Below are positions 17,154 to 26,012 of a stretch of DNA of 64,000 nucleotides, one piece after another (within the stretch, counting starts at the first letter, position 1; each line of letters begins with the position of its first letter). Where the stretch lies: NCBI RefSeq assembly GCF_019084075.1, contig NZ_JAHREN010000001.1:3932501-3996500 (forward strand), given 5' to 3'. The DNA is from Siccirubricoccus sp. G192 (lineage in GTDB: Bacteria; Pseudomonadota; Alphaproteobacteria; Acetobacterales; Acetobacteraceae). The translations under genes were made by a program, and so were the position numbers. The notes beneath the pieces are model-generated. The model had not been told where the DNA came from. It did not search any database and worked only from the letters and a program-made list of their open reading frames with translations.

Positions 17154-18232
17154 CCGCCGAAGCGCACGCCGACCAGCGGCGCGATCACCTGGTTGAAGGT
17201 CTCGCCGCAGCGGGCGCCGCAGCGGCGGACGAAGCCGGGCAGCACGGTCTTCTCCAGGATCTCGCGCAGCGCGGCACGATCGGCGTCGGTGGCGGGCACC
17301 TCGGTCATCGGCCGGGCGGCCAGGCTGTGGATGCGGCAGTCGGCGGCGCGGCCGATGGCGCAGTCGATGCCGTCGCGCGTGGCGGCATCGCCCAATTCCC
17401 ACAGCTTGTCCGACATCTCCCGGAAGGTGCCCTCCAGGAAGCTCCGCACCTGCGGGTCCAGCCGGTTCCACCAGCTGATGTTCACCATGTAGCCGGCCAG
17501 CGCCCAGGCGACGGGTAGGTTCGAGATATGCGTCGTCACCTCCGGCCAGCGGGCGGCGACGCCGCTGCCGGTGCCGGTGATGGCGCAATCCACCACGCCG
17601 CGCTCCAGCGCGGAATAGACCTCGGGGAAGCCGATCGAGACGGGCTGTGCGCCGAGCGCCCCGACCATGTCCACCAGCGAATTGCCGAAGGTGCGGATCT
17701 TGCGGCCGCGCAGGTCGGCCAGGCTGGTGAAGCCCTGGCGGCAGAAGACCACCTGCGCCGGGAAGGGATAGATGATGACCAGCCGCGCGCCGAACCGCTC
17801 CAGGTCGCGGTTCACCACCGGCATCATCGCCTCGGCGATCTTCCGCGCCACGTCGATGCCGGGCGCCAGGCCGGCGAGGTCGACGCCATCCAGGATCGGC
17901 ACATCGCCGGAGAGGGTGGTGAGGGTGGCGGCGCCGATATCGGCCTGGCCGGAGCGCACCAGGCGCACCAGTTCGGTGCCGCCGAGGTTGCGCTCGGCAT
18001 GCGAGGCAAGCGTGGTCTCGATCCTCCCGCCGGTCCGCTGCGCCATCATCTCCCGGAGATAGGGGATGTCCACGCGGGTATATTGCGGCTGCGAGGGCAG
18101 CGGCTGCGTCACCGCGACCATGCTCACCTTCGGCCCGGCCGGCAGGCTGGCCGGCATCTGCGCCAGGGCGGGCGCCGCCAGCATGGTTCCCAGGGCCGCC
18201 GCGGCCATGCCGCGCAGCAGGTGACGGAGCAT
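17150..18232 (-). CDS. dctP: TRAP transporter substrate-binding protein DctP
   Basis: 360 residues. The signal peptide MLRHLLRGMAAAALGTMLA ends near APALAQ. The mature protein carries the DctP signature around LADLRGRKIRTFGNSLVDMV and IGFPEVYSALERGVVDCAITG. It captures a periplasmic, probably carboxylate-containing, ligand for DctQM. It is first gene of the operon dctPQM-hyuAB-maoC. Four cysteines near the end (CAIGRAADC and RRCGARCGE) are unusual for the family and could form disulfides. It is divergent from the Bug gene at 18451. Confidence 0.9.
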   Translation of the reverse strand: MLRHLLRGMAAAALGTMLAAPALAQMPASLPAGPKVSMVAVTQPLPSQPQYTRVDIPYLREMMAQRTGGRIETTLASHAERNLGGTELVRLVRSGQADIGAATLTTLSGDVPILDGVDLAGLAPGIDVARKIAEAMMPVVNRDLERFGARLVIIYPFPAQVVFCRQGFTSLADLRGRKIRTFGNSLVDMVGALGAQPVSIGFPEVYSALERGVVDCAITGTGSGVAARWPEVTTHISNLPVAWALAGYMVNISWWNRLDPQVRSFLEGTFREMSDKLWELGDAATRDGIDCAIGRAADCRIHSLAARPMTEVPATDADRAALREILEKTVLPGFVRRCGARCGETFNQVIAPLVGVRFGG

Positions 18233-18450
18233 CGAAGCCTCCTTCCTTTGCCGGCAGGGGTTCGCGCCCCACCGCCCGTTGCGGCGCAGAATGACACGGG
18301 CGCGGCGCGCTGCCAGTCCCCCAATTGCGCCTGCCGGGCAGCAACTGCATGCCGATGCGGCGGCATCGGCCCAAGGCATGGGTAGCCGGGCCGGGGTTCC
18401 GCCCGGCGCCGCAGGTGCTAGCCTGCCTCCGACGCCCCGAAGGAGCACCC

Positions 18451-19411
18451 ATGCGGTTCCCCCCGCCGAAGCCTGCCGGTCCTGGCCGCGCTGCTGCCCG
18501 CAGCGGCGCGCGCCCAGGCCGGACCCTATCCGAACCGTCCGGTCCGGCTGATCGTGCCCTTCCCTCCCGGTGGCGGCGTGGACCTCACCGCACGGTTGCT
18601 GGCCGAGCCGCTGGCACGCGACATCGGCCAGCCGGTGGTGATCGAGAACCGCGGCGGCGCCGGCGGCGTGATCGGCGTCGAGGCCATGGCACGCAGCCCG
18701 GCGGATGGCTATACGCTCAGCCTCACCGGTGCCGGCACCGTCACCGCCGGGCCGCATCTCCGCCGCCTGCCCTATGATCCCGCGGCGCTGCGCCATGTCA
18801 CGCGGCTGGTGCGGATGCCCTTCATCATCGCCGTCCGCAACGACCTGCCGGCCGCCACCCTGGCGGAGTTCATGGCGCTGGGACGACGGCAGGAGATCCG
18901 CTGGGCCTCGGGCGGCATCGGCACCAGCCAGCATCTGGCCGGCGAACTGTTCAAGCAGATGTCCGGCCTCAGCATGGTGCATGTGCCCTATCGCGGCACC
19001 GGCCCGGCGCTGAACGACCTCGCCGCCCGCATCGTGGATGCCTATTTCGGCGACCCGGCGACGCTCGGCCTGATCCAGAACGGCCAGGCCCGCGCCATCG
19101 CCGTCACCTCGCCCGAGCGCTGGCGGCTGCTGCCCGAGACCGCGGCGGCCGCGGAAGCCGTGCCGGGCTACCAGGCGGAGAACTGGTACGGCCTGGCCGC
19201 GCCGCCGGCCACGCCGGAGGAGGTGGTGCAATTCCTCTCGGCGCATATCCGCAAGGTGATGGCGGAGCCCGAGGTGGCCAGGCGCTTCGAGGATGCCGGG
19301 CTGCAGCCGGCGACGCTCGGCCTCGGCGAATACAACGACTACCTGCGCCATGATTCGGAGACCTGGGGCCGGGTCGTGCGCACGGGCAACATTCGGGTGG
19401 ACAGCGATTGA
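18451..19411 (+). CDS. Bug/TctC-family substrate-binding protein (frameshifted in the signal peptide)
   Basis: About 319 residues after repair. The ATG at 18451 is preceded by AAGGAG. Removing one C from the six at 18459-18464 gives MRFPRRSLPVLAALLPAAA, a convincing signal peptide with an Arg pair, running into RPVRLIVPFPPGGGVDLTAR. Without the repair the N-terminus is nonsense. It is first gene of the second hydantoinase cluster; its stop overlaps the TTG start of the next gene by four bases, tying this binding protein to that enzyme's substrate. Confidence 0.87.
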
Positions 19412-21478
19412 GCAAGGCACGTCTGGCCGTCGATATCGGCGGCACCTTCACCGACCTCGTTCTGGAAACCCCGGAACGGAGCTTTTCCAGCAAGCTGCTG
19501 ACCACGCCGGAGGCGCCGGAACGCGCGGTGCTGGAGGGCGCGCGCGCCATCCTGGCCCAGGCCGGCTGCGCACCGGGCGAAGTCGGGCTGGTGGTGCATG
19601 GCACCACGCTGGCGACCAATGCGCTGATCGAGCGCAAGGGCGCCCGCACCGCGCTGGTCACCACCGAGGGCTTCCGCGATTCCGTCGAGATCGCCTGGGA
19701 GCACCGCTTCGAGCAATACGACATCCACATGGAACGGCCGGAGCCGCTGGTGCCGCGCAACCTGCGCCTCGGCGTGCCGGAGCGGGTGGCGGCGGATGGC
19801 GCGGTGCTGCTGCCACTGGACGAGGCCGCGCTGCGCCGCATCGCCGCCGAATTGCGCGCCGCCGGCGTGCAGTCGGTCGCCGTCTGCTTCCTGCACAGCT
19901 TCACCAACGAGGCGCATGAGCGGCGCGCCGGCACGATCCTGGCCGAGGAACTGCCGGGGGTGGCGCTCTCCCTCTCCTGCGAGGTGGCGCCGGAGATCCG
20001 CGAGTATGAGCGGGCCTCCACGACCATCGCCAATGCCTATGTGCTGCCGCTGATGGGCCGCTATCTCGGCGCGCTGGAAGCGGGGCTGCGGGAGCTTGGC
20101 ATCGGTGCGCCGCTGCTGCTGATGATGTCCTCGGGCGGCGTCACCACGGTGGAGACGGCGCGGCGCCTGCCGGTGCGCCTGGTGGAGAGCGGCCCGGCCG
20201 GCGGCGCCATCCTGGCGCAATACATCGCGGCCGAGAACGACCTCCGCCGCGCCGTCGCCTTCGACATGGGCGGCACCACGGCAAAGCTCACCCTGCTCGA
20301 TGAGCTGGAACTGCAACGCTCCCGCCAATTCGAGGTGGCGCGCGCCTATCGCTTCATCCAGGGCAGCGGGTTGCCGGTGCGCATCCCGGTGATCGAGCTG
20401 GTGGAGATCGGCGCCGGTGGCGGTTCCATCGCGCGGGTGGATGCGCTGGGCCGCATCCAGGTGGGGCCGGACAGCGCCGGCAGCGTGCCCGGCCCGGCCT
20501 GCTATGGCCGCGGCGGCACCGAGCCCACGGTGACGGATGCCGATGCCATGCTCGGCCGGCTCGATCCCGGGCGCTTCGCCGGCGGCACGATTCCGCTTCA
20601 TGCGGACCGCGCCGCAGCGGCGCTGCAAAGCGTGGCCGGGCCGCTCGGCCTGGACGCGGCGGGGGCGGCGGCCGGCATCGCCGAGATCGTGGACGAGACC
20701 ATGGCCAGCGCCGCCCGCGTGCATGCGGTGGAGAATGGCAAGGATACCGCTGACCGCACCCTGATCGCCTTCGGCGGCGCGGCGCCGCTGCATGCGGCGC
20801 GGCTGGCGCGGAAGCTCGGCATGCGGCGGGTGGTGGTGCCGGTGGGCGCCGGCGTCGGCTCCGCATATGGCTTCCTGCGCGCGCCGATCGGCTTCGAGGT
20901 GGTGCGCACCCGGCACCTCCGCATGGATGCCTTCGACCCCGCACCGCTCAATGCCCTGCTGGCGGAGATGCGCGCGGAAGCCGAGGCGGTGGTGCGGCTG
21001 GGCGCCCCGGATGAGCCGTTGGTCGAGACCCGCACCGGCTTCATGCGGTATCGCGGCCAGGGCCATGAGATCGCGGTGCCGCTGCCGGCGCGCGACTTCA
21101 CCGCGGCGGATGCGGCGGAGCTGCGGGCCCGCTTCGACACCGCATATGCCGCGCTGTTCGGCCGCACCATCCCGCGGCTGGAGGTGGAGGCGCTGACCTG
21201 GACCCTGGCTTTGGCCACCGACCGGCCCCTGCCCGCCCCCGTCGCCGACCCGCCGCCCACCGCGGCGCCGCCCCCCCGCCGGCCACCGCAGCCTGCTCGA
21301 CCCGGTGACCGGCGCCACCGAGGAAGCGGCGCTGCACGAGCGGGCCGGCCTGCCGCCCGGCGCCAGCATCCCCGGCCCGGCGCTGATCGTCGAGGACGAG
21401 ACCACCACCGTGGTGCCGCGCGGCTTCACCGCCCGCATCAATGCCCTGCGCCAGATCATCCTGGAGGACAGCCAATGA
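19408..21478 (+). CDS. hyuA: Hydantoinase A / oxoprolinase subunit A, second copy (frameshifted)
   Basis: ATP-binding subunit of about 689 residues after repair. It starts with TTG at 19408 (MSKARLAVDIGGTFTDLVLE), overlapping the Bug gene. The phosphate loops VHGTTLATNALIERKG and VAFDMGGTTAKLTLL are intact. Near the end, a run of seven C at 21271-21277 (six expected) shifts the frame. The true C-terminus (LLDPVTGATEEAAL to ALRQIILEDSQ) lies in the neighbouring frame and stops at 21478, overlapping hyuB by four bases. Unrepaired, the frame runs on into hyuB and mimics a fused 1240-residue protein. Confidence 0.88.
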
Positions 21479-23130
21479 CCGCGATCGGCGATATCCGCCT
21501 GCAGGTGATGTGGAACCGCCTGCTCTCGGTGGTGGAGGAACAGGCGCGCGCGCTGGTGCGCACCGCCTTCTCCACCAGCGCCCGCGAGGCCGGCGACATC
21601 TCCGCCGGCGTCTTCGACCTCGAAGGCCAGATGCTGGCGCAGGCGGTGACGGGGACGCCGGGCCATGTGAATTCCATGGCCCGCAGCGTGGTGCATTTCC
21701 TCCGCGAATTCCCGGCCGAGACGATGCGGCCCGGCGACCACTTCATCACCAATGACCCCTGGAAGGGCACCGGGCATCTCTATGACATCGTCATCACCTC
21801 GCCCGCCTTCCATCGGGGCCGGCTGGTGGCGCTGTTCTCCTGCACCGTGCATGTCGTGGATATCGGCGGGCTCGGCCAGTCGCCGGACGGGCGGCAGGTC
21901 TTCCATGAGGGGCTGTTCATCCCGCTGCTGCCGCTGGTGCGGGAGGGTGTCTTCGACGAAAGCCTGATGCGCGTGGTCCGCGCCAATGTGCGGGAACCGG
22001 TGCAGGTGGAGGGCGACCTGCATGCGCTGGTGGCCTGCAACCTGGTCGGCGAACAGCGGCTTTCCGCCATGATGGCGGAGCACGGCATCGCCGACCTCGA
22101 CGAACTCGGCCATCACATCATCAGCCGCTCCCGCGCCGGCATGGCGGCGGCGGTGGCGCGGCTGCCGCAGGGCACCTGGCATGGCGAAATGCGGATCGAC
22201 GGCTACAACGAACCGATCGACCTCAAGGCCGCCGTCACCATCGCCGGCGACCATGTGGCGGTGGATTTCGCCGGCACCTCCGGTGCCTCGGAATACGGGA
22301 TCAATTGCCCGATGTGCTACACGGAGGCCTATACCGCCTTCGGGGTGAAATGCATCGTCGGCCCCTCCATCCCGAACAATGCGGGCACGCTCGACAGCAT
22401 CCTGGTGACGGCGCCGCCGAATAGCATCGTCAACGCGCTCTGGCCGGCGGCGGTGAATGCGCGCTCCACCATCGGGCATATGCTGCCGGATGTGGTCTAT
22501 GGCGCGCTGCACCAGTGCCTGCCCGGCAGGGTTCCGGCGGAGGGCACCAGCAATCTCTGGAACCTGAAGCTCGGTGCCGGGCATGGCATCACCGGGCCAA
22601 CAGGCGCCAATAGCCCGCCCTTCATGGTGACCACCTTCCATTCCGGCGGCGCCGGGGCGCGGCCGGCGCAGGACGGGCTTTCCGCCACGCCCTTCCCCTC
22701 CGGCGTGCGCAACGTGCCGGTGGAGATCACCGAGACCATCGCCCCCGTGGTGGTGTGGCGGAAGGAATTCCGCCCGGATTCCGGCGGCGCCGGCAAGCAG
22801 CGCGGCGGGCTCGGCCAGGTGATGGAGGTGGAGCACCGGCACGGCGCGCCCTTCGGCATCTTCGCCACCTTCGAGCGCGTGCACCACCCCGCGCGCGGCC
22901 GCGAGGGCGGCGGGCCGGGCGGCGCGGGGCGGCTTTCGCTCGGCTCCGGCACGGTGATGAAGGGCAAGGGCTTCCAGGTGATCCCGGCCGGCGACCGGCT
23001 GGTGGTGGAGATGCCGGGCGGCGGCGGCTATGGCGACCCCAAGGCGCGCGAGCCCGAGCGGGTGGCGCGGGACGTGACGCTCGGCCTGGTGAGCGAGGCG
23101 GCGGCGAGGCGGGACTACGGAGGGAAGTAA
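21475..23130 (+). CDS. hyuB: Hydantoinase B / oxoprolinase subunit B, second copy
   Basis: 551-residue partner of the preceding HyuA. Family segments include FITNDPWKGTGHLYDIVI, VDIGGLGQSPDGRQVF and the C-terminal MPGGGGYGDPKAREPERVA. The ATG at 21475 overlaps the hyuA stop (ATGA), so the two are coupled. The sequence is clearly diverged from the copy at 11387-13063, so this is a separate enzyme, not a recent duplicate. The Bug binding protein in the same operon hints at an organic acid or cyclic amide ligand. Confidence 0.9.
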   Translation: MTAIGDIRLQVMWNRLLSVVEEQARALVRTAFSTSAREAGDISAGVFDLEGQMLAQAVTGTPGHVNSMARSVVHFLREFPAETMRPGDHFITNDPWKGTGHLYDIVITSPAFHRGRLVALFSCTVHVVDIGGLGQSPDGRQVFHEGLFIPLLPLVREGVFDESLMRVVRANVREPVQVEGDLHALVACNLVGEQRLSAMMAEHGIADLDELGHHIISRSRAGMAAAVARLPQGTWHGEMRIDGYNEPIDLKAAVTIAGDHVAVDFAGTSGASEYGINCPMCYTEAYTAFGVKCIVGPSIPNNAGTLDSILVTAPPNSIVNALWPAAVNARSTIGHMLPDVVYGALHQCLPGRVPAEGTSNLWNLKLGAGHGITGPTGANSPPFMVTTFHSGGAGARPAQDGLSATPFPSGVRNVPVEITETIAPVVVWRKEFRPDSGGAGKQRGGLGQVMEVEHRHGAPFGIFATFERVHHPARGREGGGPGGAGRLSLGSGTVMKGKGFQVIPAGDRLVVEMPGGGGYGDPKAREPERVARDVTLGLVSEAAARRDYGGK

Positions 23131-23177
23131 GAGCGGGGGAAGACACTTCCCCCGCGCCCCCATCGCTTTCTCCGAGT

Positions 23178-23786
23178 TCATGGCGGGGCGAATTTCTTCG
23201 ACCAGACCCTTCGGCCGCCGGCATAGGCAAGCAGGCGGCCGAGCCGGGTGAGGGTGCCGGGCGGCGGCGGGTCCGAGAAGAGGCGATCCAGCAGCCTGGC
23301 CTGGAAGCGGTGCAGCGCTTCGGACAAATCCCGGTTCGGCATGTAGCAGGGCAGCATCGGCAGCGCGCTGAACAGGCCGAGGCGACGGGCGAGCGTCAGG
23401 CCGGCCATGCCGAGCAGGCGCATGGCGCGGCGCGCGGCGCGGCAGAGCCAATACTCGATGGCCCGGAGTGCGGGTGGGCAGGTGGGCAGCGCCAGGGCCG
23501 CCAGCAGGCGGGCCCAGAGCCCGGCATGGGCGAGGCGGCGGAAGTGGCGGCTGACGGTATCGGGCTTGCCGAACTGCTCCGGCAGGGCATGCCAGGGCTG
23601 GCCCGAGACGGCGATCCACAGCATGGCATCGAGGCGCGCGCGCCACTCGCTGCCGAGCGGCCGTCCGGCCCGCCGCCTGGCCGAGCCGGGTGCGGCAGCC
23701 ATCCAGCGGCGGAGATGCGGCGTGAGTGCGGACCACTCGGCATCGGAGAGCGGCGCCCAGTCCCGGCGGGGGGTGAAGTGCGGCAT
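23178..23786 (-). CDS. DUF4096 (IS5-type transposase N-terminal domain) protein
   Basis: 202 residues. The first 90 resemble the DNA-binding N-terminal domain of IS5-family transposases: LSDAEWSALTPHL, ARLDAMLWIAVSGQPWHALP and VSRHFRRLAHAGLWARLL. No DDE catalytic domain follows; the remainder is helical and basic. Base composition matches the host, and no terminal inverted repeats or target duplications were noticed. It is probably a domesticated or truncated transposase rather than a live element. It lies just left of the AT-rich ParA-SIR2 island, facing away from it. Confidence 0.7.
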   Translation of the reverse strand: MPHFTPRRDWAPLSDAEWSALTPHLRRWMAAAPGSARRRAGRPLGSEWRARLDAMLWIAVSGQPWHALPEQFGKPDTVSRHFRRLAHAGLWARLLAALALPTCPPALRAIEYWLCRAARRAMRLLGMAGLTLARRLGLFSALPMLPCYMPNRDLSEALHRFQARLLDRLFSDPPPPGTLTRLGRLLAYAGGRRVWSKKFAPP

Positions 23787-23973
23787 GGGGTGGGCCTCCG
23801 CCTGAGAAAGGCGCGAGAGTAGCGGAAGCGGAATAGATTTGGAAGACTGTTTTCCTATTCCATTCGGCAGATCTTTCCCAACCTTAGGTTTCCCGGTATC
23901 CTGCCCAAATCGGATTTCAGCTGCGCTACGTGGCTCATGCCGACAGATACATGGACCTCCGGATAAAAAATTC

Positions 23974-24975
23974 ATGCAATCAGTTGCATTCTTCAATAAT
24001 AAAGGAGGTGTAGGCAAAACCACACTTGTGGTAAACCTCGCTGCCTACCTCGCTCTTGAGAAGAAACGGCGTGTCCTACTCATTGATGCCGATCCACAAT
24101 GCAACGCAACGCAAGCCATGTTCACTGATGACTTCGTTGATAGGAGGTATTCAAATAAAAATAGCTTTTCTATCTACAAAGTAGTTCAACCCCTCGCGGC
24201 CGGTAAAGGCTATAGCGCGTCACTGGCAGTGGAGCGCAGCAAACGGTTCGGTGTCGATGTCATTGTCGGGGATCCTCGACTGGCACTAGCTGAAGATGTG
24301 CTTGCACGTGACTGGTCAACCGCCGTGTCCGGCGATACGAGGGGCTTACGAACCACTCTTCTATTTTCAGAGCTACTAAGTAGGTGCGGAGAATACGATT
24401 ATGTTCTCTTTGATGTGAGCCCGAGTCTCGGGTCCATTAACCGTGCCGTTCTCGTTGCGTGTAATTTCTTTATCAGCCCGATGTCTGTGGACATATTCAG
24501 CCTACGCGCACTCGAAAATATTGCTTCAGCTTTAGAGAATTGGAGCCGCCAGCTATCGAGGGGTTTAGAAGAAAATCCGGAACCAGAAGAGCTTCCGATG
24601 CGAAGTTATAACTGGCGCCTGCGGTTCGCTGGCTATGTTTCTCAGCAATATATAGCTAAGCGAGATGCTGAGGGGCACGCAAGGCCGGTAGCAGCTTACG
24701 AAAAGATATCGAAGCGCATTCCCGACCTGATCGCAGAGCATTTTTTAGGTGACCAAGCTTCTCCACTTCGCAAAGAGGACTATGCTCTTGGAAACATCCC
24801 TACTTTGCATAGCCTTATTCCAATGGCGCAAAGCGCTCGGGCACCTATTTTTGCCCTAGGCGCAAAGGACGGAGTGGTTGGCTCACATTTTCTAAAGGTG
24901 CGTGAGCTAAAAGATACCTTTGGTGGTATAGCGAATCGACTGGAAAGAAATATCAACGAGCTCTCGCAAATCTAA
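23974..24975 (+). CDS. ParA/MinD-type AAA ATPase
   Basis: 333 residues. The deviant Walker A KGGVGKTT is at 10-17, with signature Lys10. Walker A' is in VLLIDADPQ, with Asp38 and Asp40. Walker B is YVLFDVSPS with Asp147. It lacks the N-terminal helix-turn-helix of plasmid ParA, and no ParB gene or parS-like repeats are nearby, so classical DNA partition is unlikely. An insert around 55-125 and a C-terminal 130-residue region (RYNWRLRF-like, KRDAEGHARPV) are not recognised. The stop overlaps the SIR2 start by one base (TAATG), so the two proteins are probably made together. It may be a sensor or assembly ATPase for the SIR2 effector. Confidence 0.85.
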   Translation: MQSVAFFNNKGGVGKTTLVVNLAAYLALEKKRRVLLIDADPQCNATQAMFTDDFVDRRYSNKNSFSIYKVVQPLAAGKGYSASLAVERSKRFGVDVIVGDPRLALAEDVLARDWSTAVSGDTRGLRTTLLFSELLSRCGEYDYVLFDVSPSLGSINRAVLVACNFFISPMSVDIFSLRALENIASALENWSRQLSRGLEENPEPEELPMRSYNWRLRFAGYVSQQYIAKRDAEGHARPVAAYEKISKRIPDLIAEHFLGDQASPLRKEDYALGNIPTLHSLIPMAQSARAPIFALGAKDGVVGSHFLKVRELKDTFGGIANRLERNINELSQI

Positions 24976-25847
24976 TGTCTTTGTGGCTTGAAAATGTTGT
25001 CGAAGCGGTGGCAAGACGACGTGCTATTGTCGTACTTGGGGCCGGAAGTTCGTTTCATTCAACCCCACTGCCGGGGTCGGCGCGCCCTCCTGGGTGGAAA
25101 GAGTTTCTTCTCACCGCGGCCGACCGTCTTGCTGTTGCCCCGAAATCTGAGGCAAAAAAGTTAGTTAACGCTAGTGAATATTTATCCGCGTGCGAGATTA
25201 TTAAGACACATTTGGGTGCGGACTGGCCTAGGTGCGTCGAAGCCGCGTTTGGGAACCAGCGCTTAGAACCTGGGGAATTACATACTCACATATATGCCCT
25301 GGACCTCCCAATAATAATGACGACTAATTTTGACAAAGTATACCAAAGTGCAGCAACAAAACTTTCTTCCTCAACTGTAAAGGTTAAGACCTACCGAGAT
25401 AAGGATCTAGCTCTTCTGGCTAAGGGAGATGCTCAGTCTCGTGTGTTGCTGAAGGTACATGGTAGTATCGATGATATAGGGTCTATGGTTTTCACACGGT
25501 CAGATTATATAAAATTGCGGAATGAAAACCCGCTGTTTCAAAGAGTCCTTTCTTCTCTCGCCGTTACAAACACTCTTATATTTATTGGTTGCGGCTTAAG
25601 AGACCCCGATCTTGTGCTGATGTTGGAAGATTTAGCTGCAATCTCAATCGGTTTCGGTGAGCATGTTTGCCTCATCGACAACAAGCAAAGCTCAGAACTT
25701 CAGAGAGTTTACCGGGACTGTTTCGGTTTGCAGTGCGTGCGTTATCAATACGACAAACAACACTCAGAGCTCCCAAGGGCAGTTGCCGAGCTTGTCGATC
25801 TCACCTCTAAGCGGCGCGCCGAGATGGCCGCTGCCTCTCTTTGGTGA
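24975..25847 (+). CDS. SIR2-like domain protein (probable NADase or NAD-binding effector)
   Basis: 290 residues, essentially one SIR2-type Rossmann domain. The NAD-binding loop LGAGSS is at 21-26. The TTNFD motif at 116-120 places the catalytic-type Asn118. KVHG at 160-163 gives His162. IFIGCGLRDPD at 202-212 is the late NAD-binding loop. Stand-alone bacterial proteins of this kind, rather than protein deacetylases, often deplete NAD in anti-phage systems (for example in Thoeris, DSR and SIR2-HerA). No zinc-binding cysteine quartet is present, which argues against a deacetylase. It is coupled to the ParA gene and is last in the AT-rich island. Confidence 0.85.
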   Translation: MSLWLENVVEAVARRRAIVVLGAGSSFHSTPLPGSARPPGWKEFLLTAADRLAVAPKSEAKKLVNASEYLSACEIIKTHLGADWPRCVEAAFGNQRLEPGELHTHIYALDLPIIMTTNFDKVYQSAATKLSSSTVKVKTYRDKDLALLAKGDAQSRVLLKVHGSIDDIGSMVFTRSDYIKLRNENPLFQRVLSSLAVTNTLIFIGCGLRDPDLVLMLEDLAAISIGFGEHVCLIDNKQSSELQRVYRDCFGLQCVRYQYDKQHSELPRAVAELVDLTSKRRAEMAAASLW

Positions 25848-25898
25848 ATCCCACTCTACACAGCAAAAATTCAACGCTGGCCTCTTGCTCATTACCCT

Positions 25899-25915
25899 TT
25901 CAAATATATTTTGAA
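25899..25915. terminator. AT-rich inverted repeat after the SIR2 gene
   Basis: TTCAAA-TATAT-TTTGAA lies about 50 bases after the SIR2 stop. It is a short hairpin at the right edge of the AT-rich segment. It could act as a weak terminator or mark the island boundary. No U-tract follows. Confidence 0.3.
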
Positions 25916-26012
25916 GCGATGGTGCTGCCCTGCAAGGATGCCCGCCGTCACTGTCTTGCCTCGTTAATCCGGCAATGCTCTCGTCACCTCGCACCTCCCC
26001 GGAACCAACCCG

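Larger units (their letters stand above)
23800..25940. other. AT-rich acquired island carrying a ParA-SIR2 gene pair
   Basis: Base composition changes abruptly here. For example, bases 25321-25380 contain 21 G/C of 60, while bases 23041-23100 outside contain 47 of 60. Codon use in both genes (TTT, AAA, ATA, TTA) is unlike every neighbour. The segment sits between a transposase-like gene and an alpha/beta hydrolase gene in otherwise host-like DNA. No integrase, tRNA or direct repeats were found at its ends. Boundaries are approximate. Confidence 0.7.

Noticed and set aside
19408..23130. Apparent single 1240-residue HyuA-HyuB fusion protein
   Set aside because: The fusion exists only because of an extra C at 21271-21277. 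The true HyuA C-terminus is present in the neighbouring frame and stops at 21478, overlapping hyuB.
23178..23786. Complete insertion sequence
   Set aside because: No DDE domain, and no terminal inverted repeats or target duplication were seen.
23974..24975. Plasmid or chromosome partition locus
   Set aside because: No ParB gene, no parS repeats and no origin features are nearby; the partner gene is SIR2.
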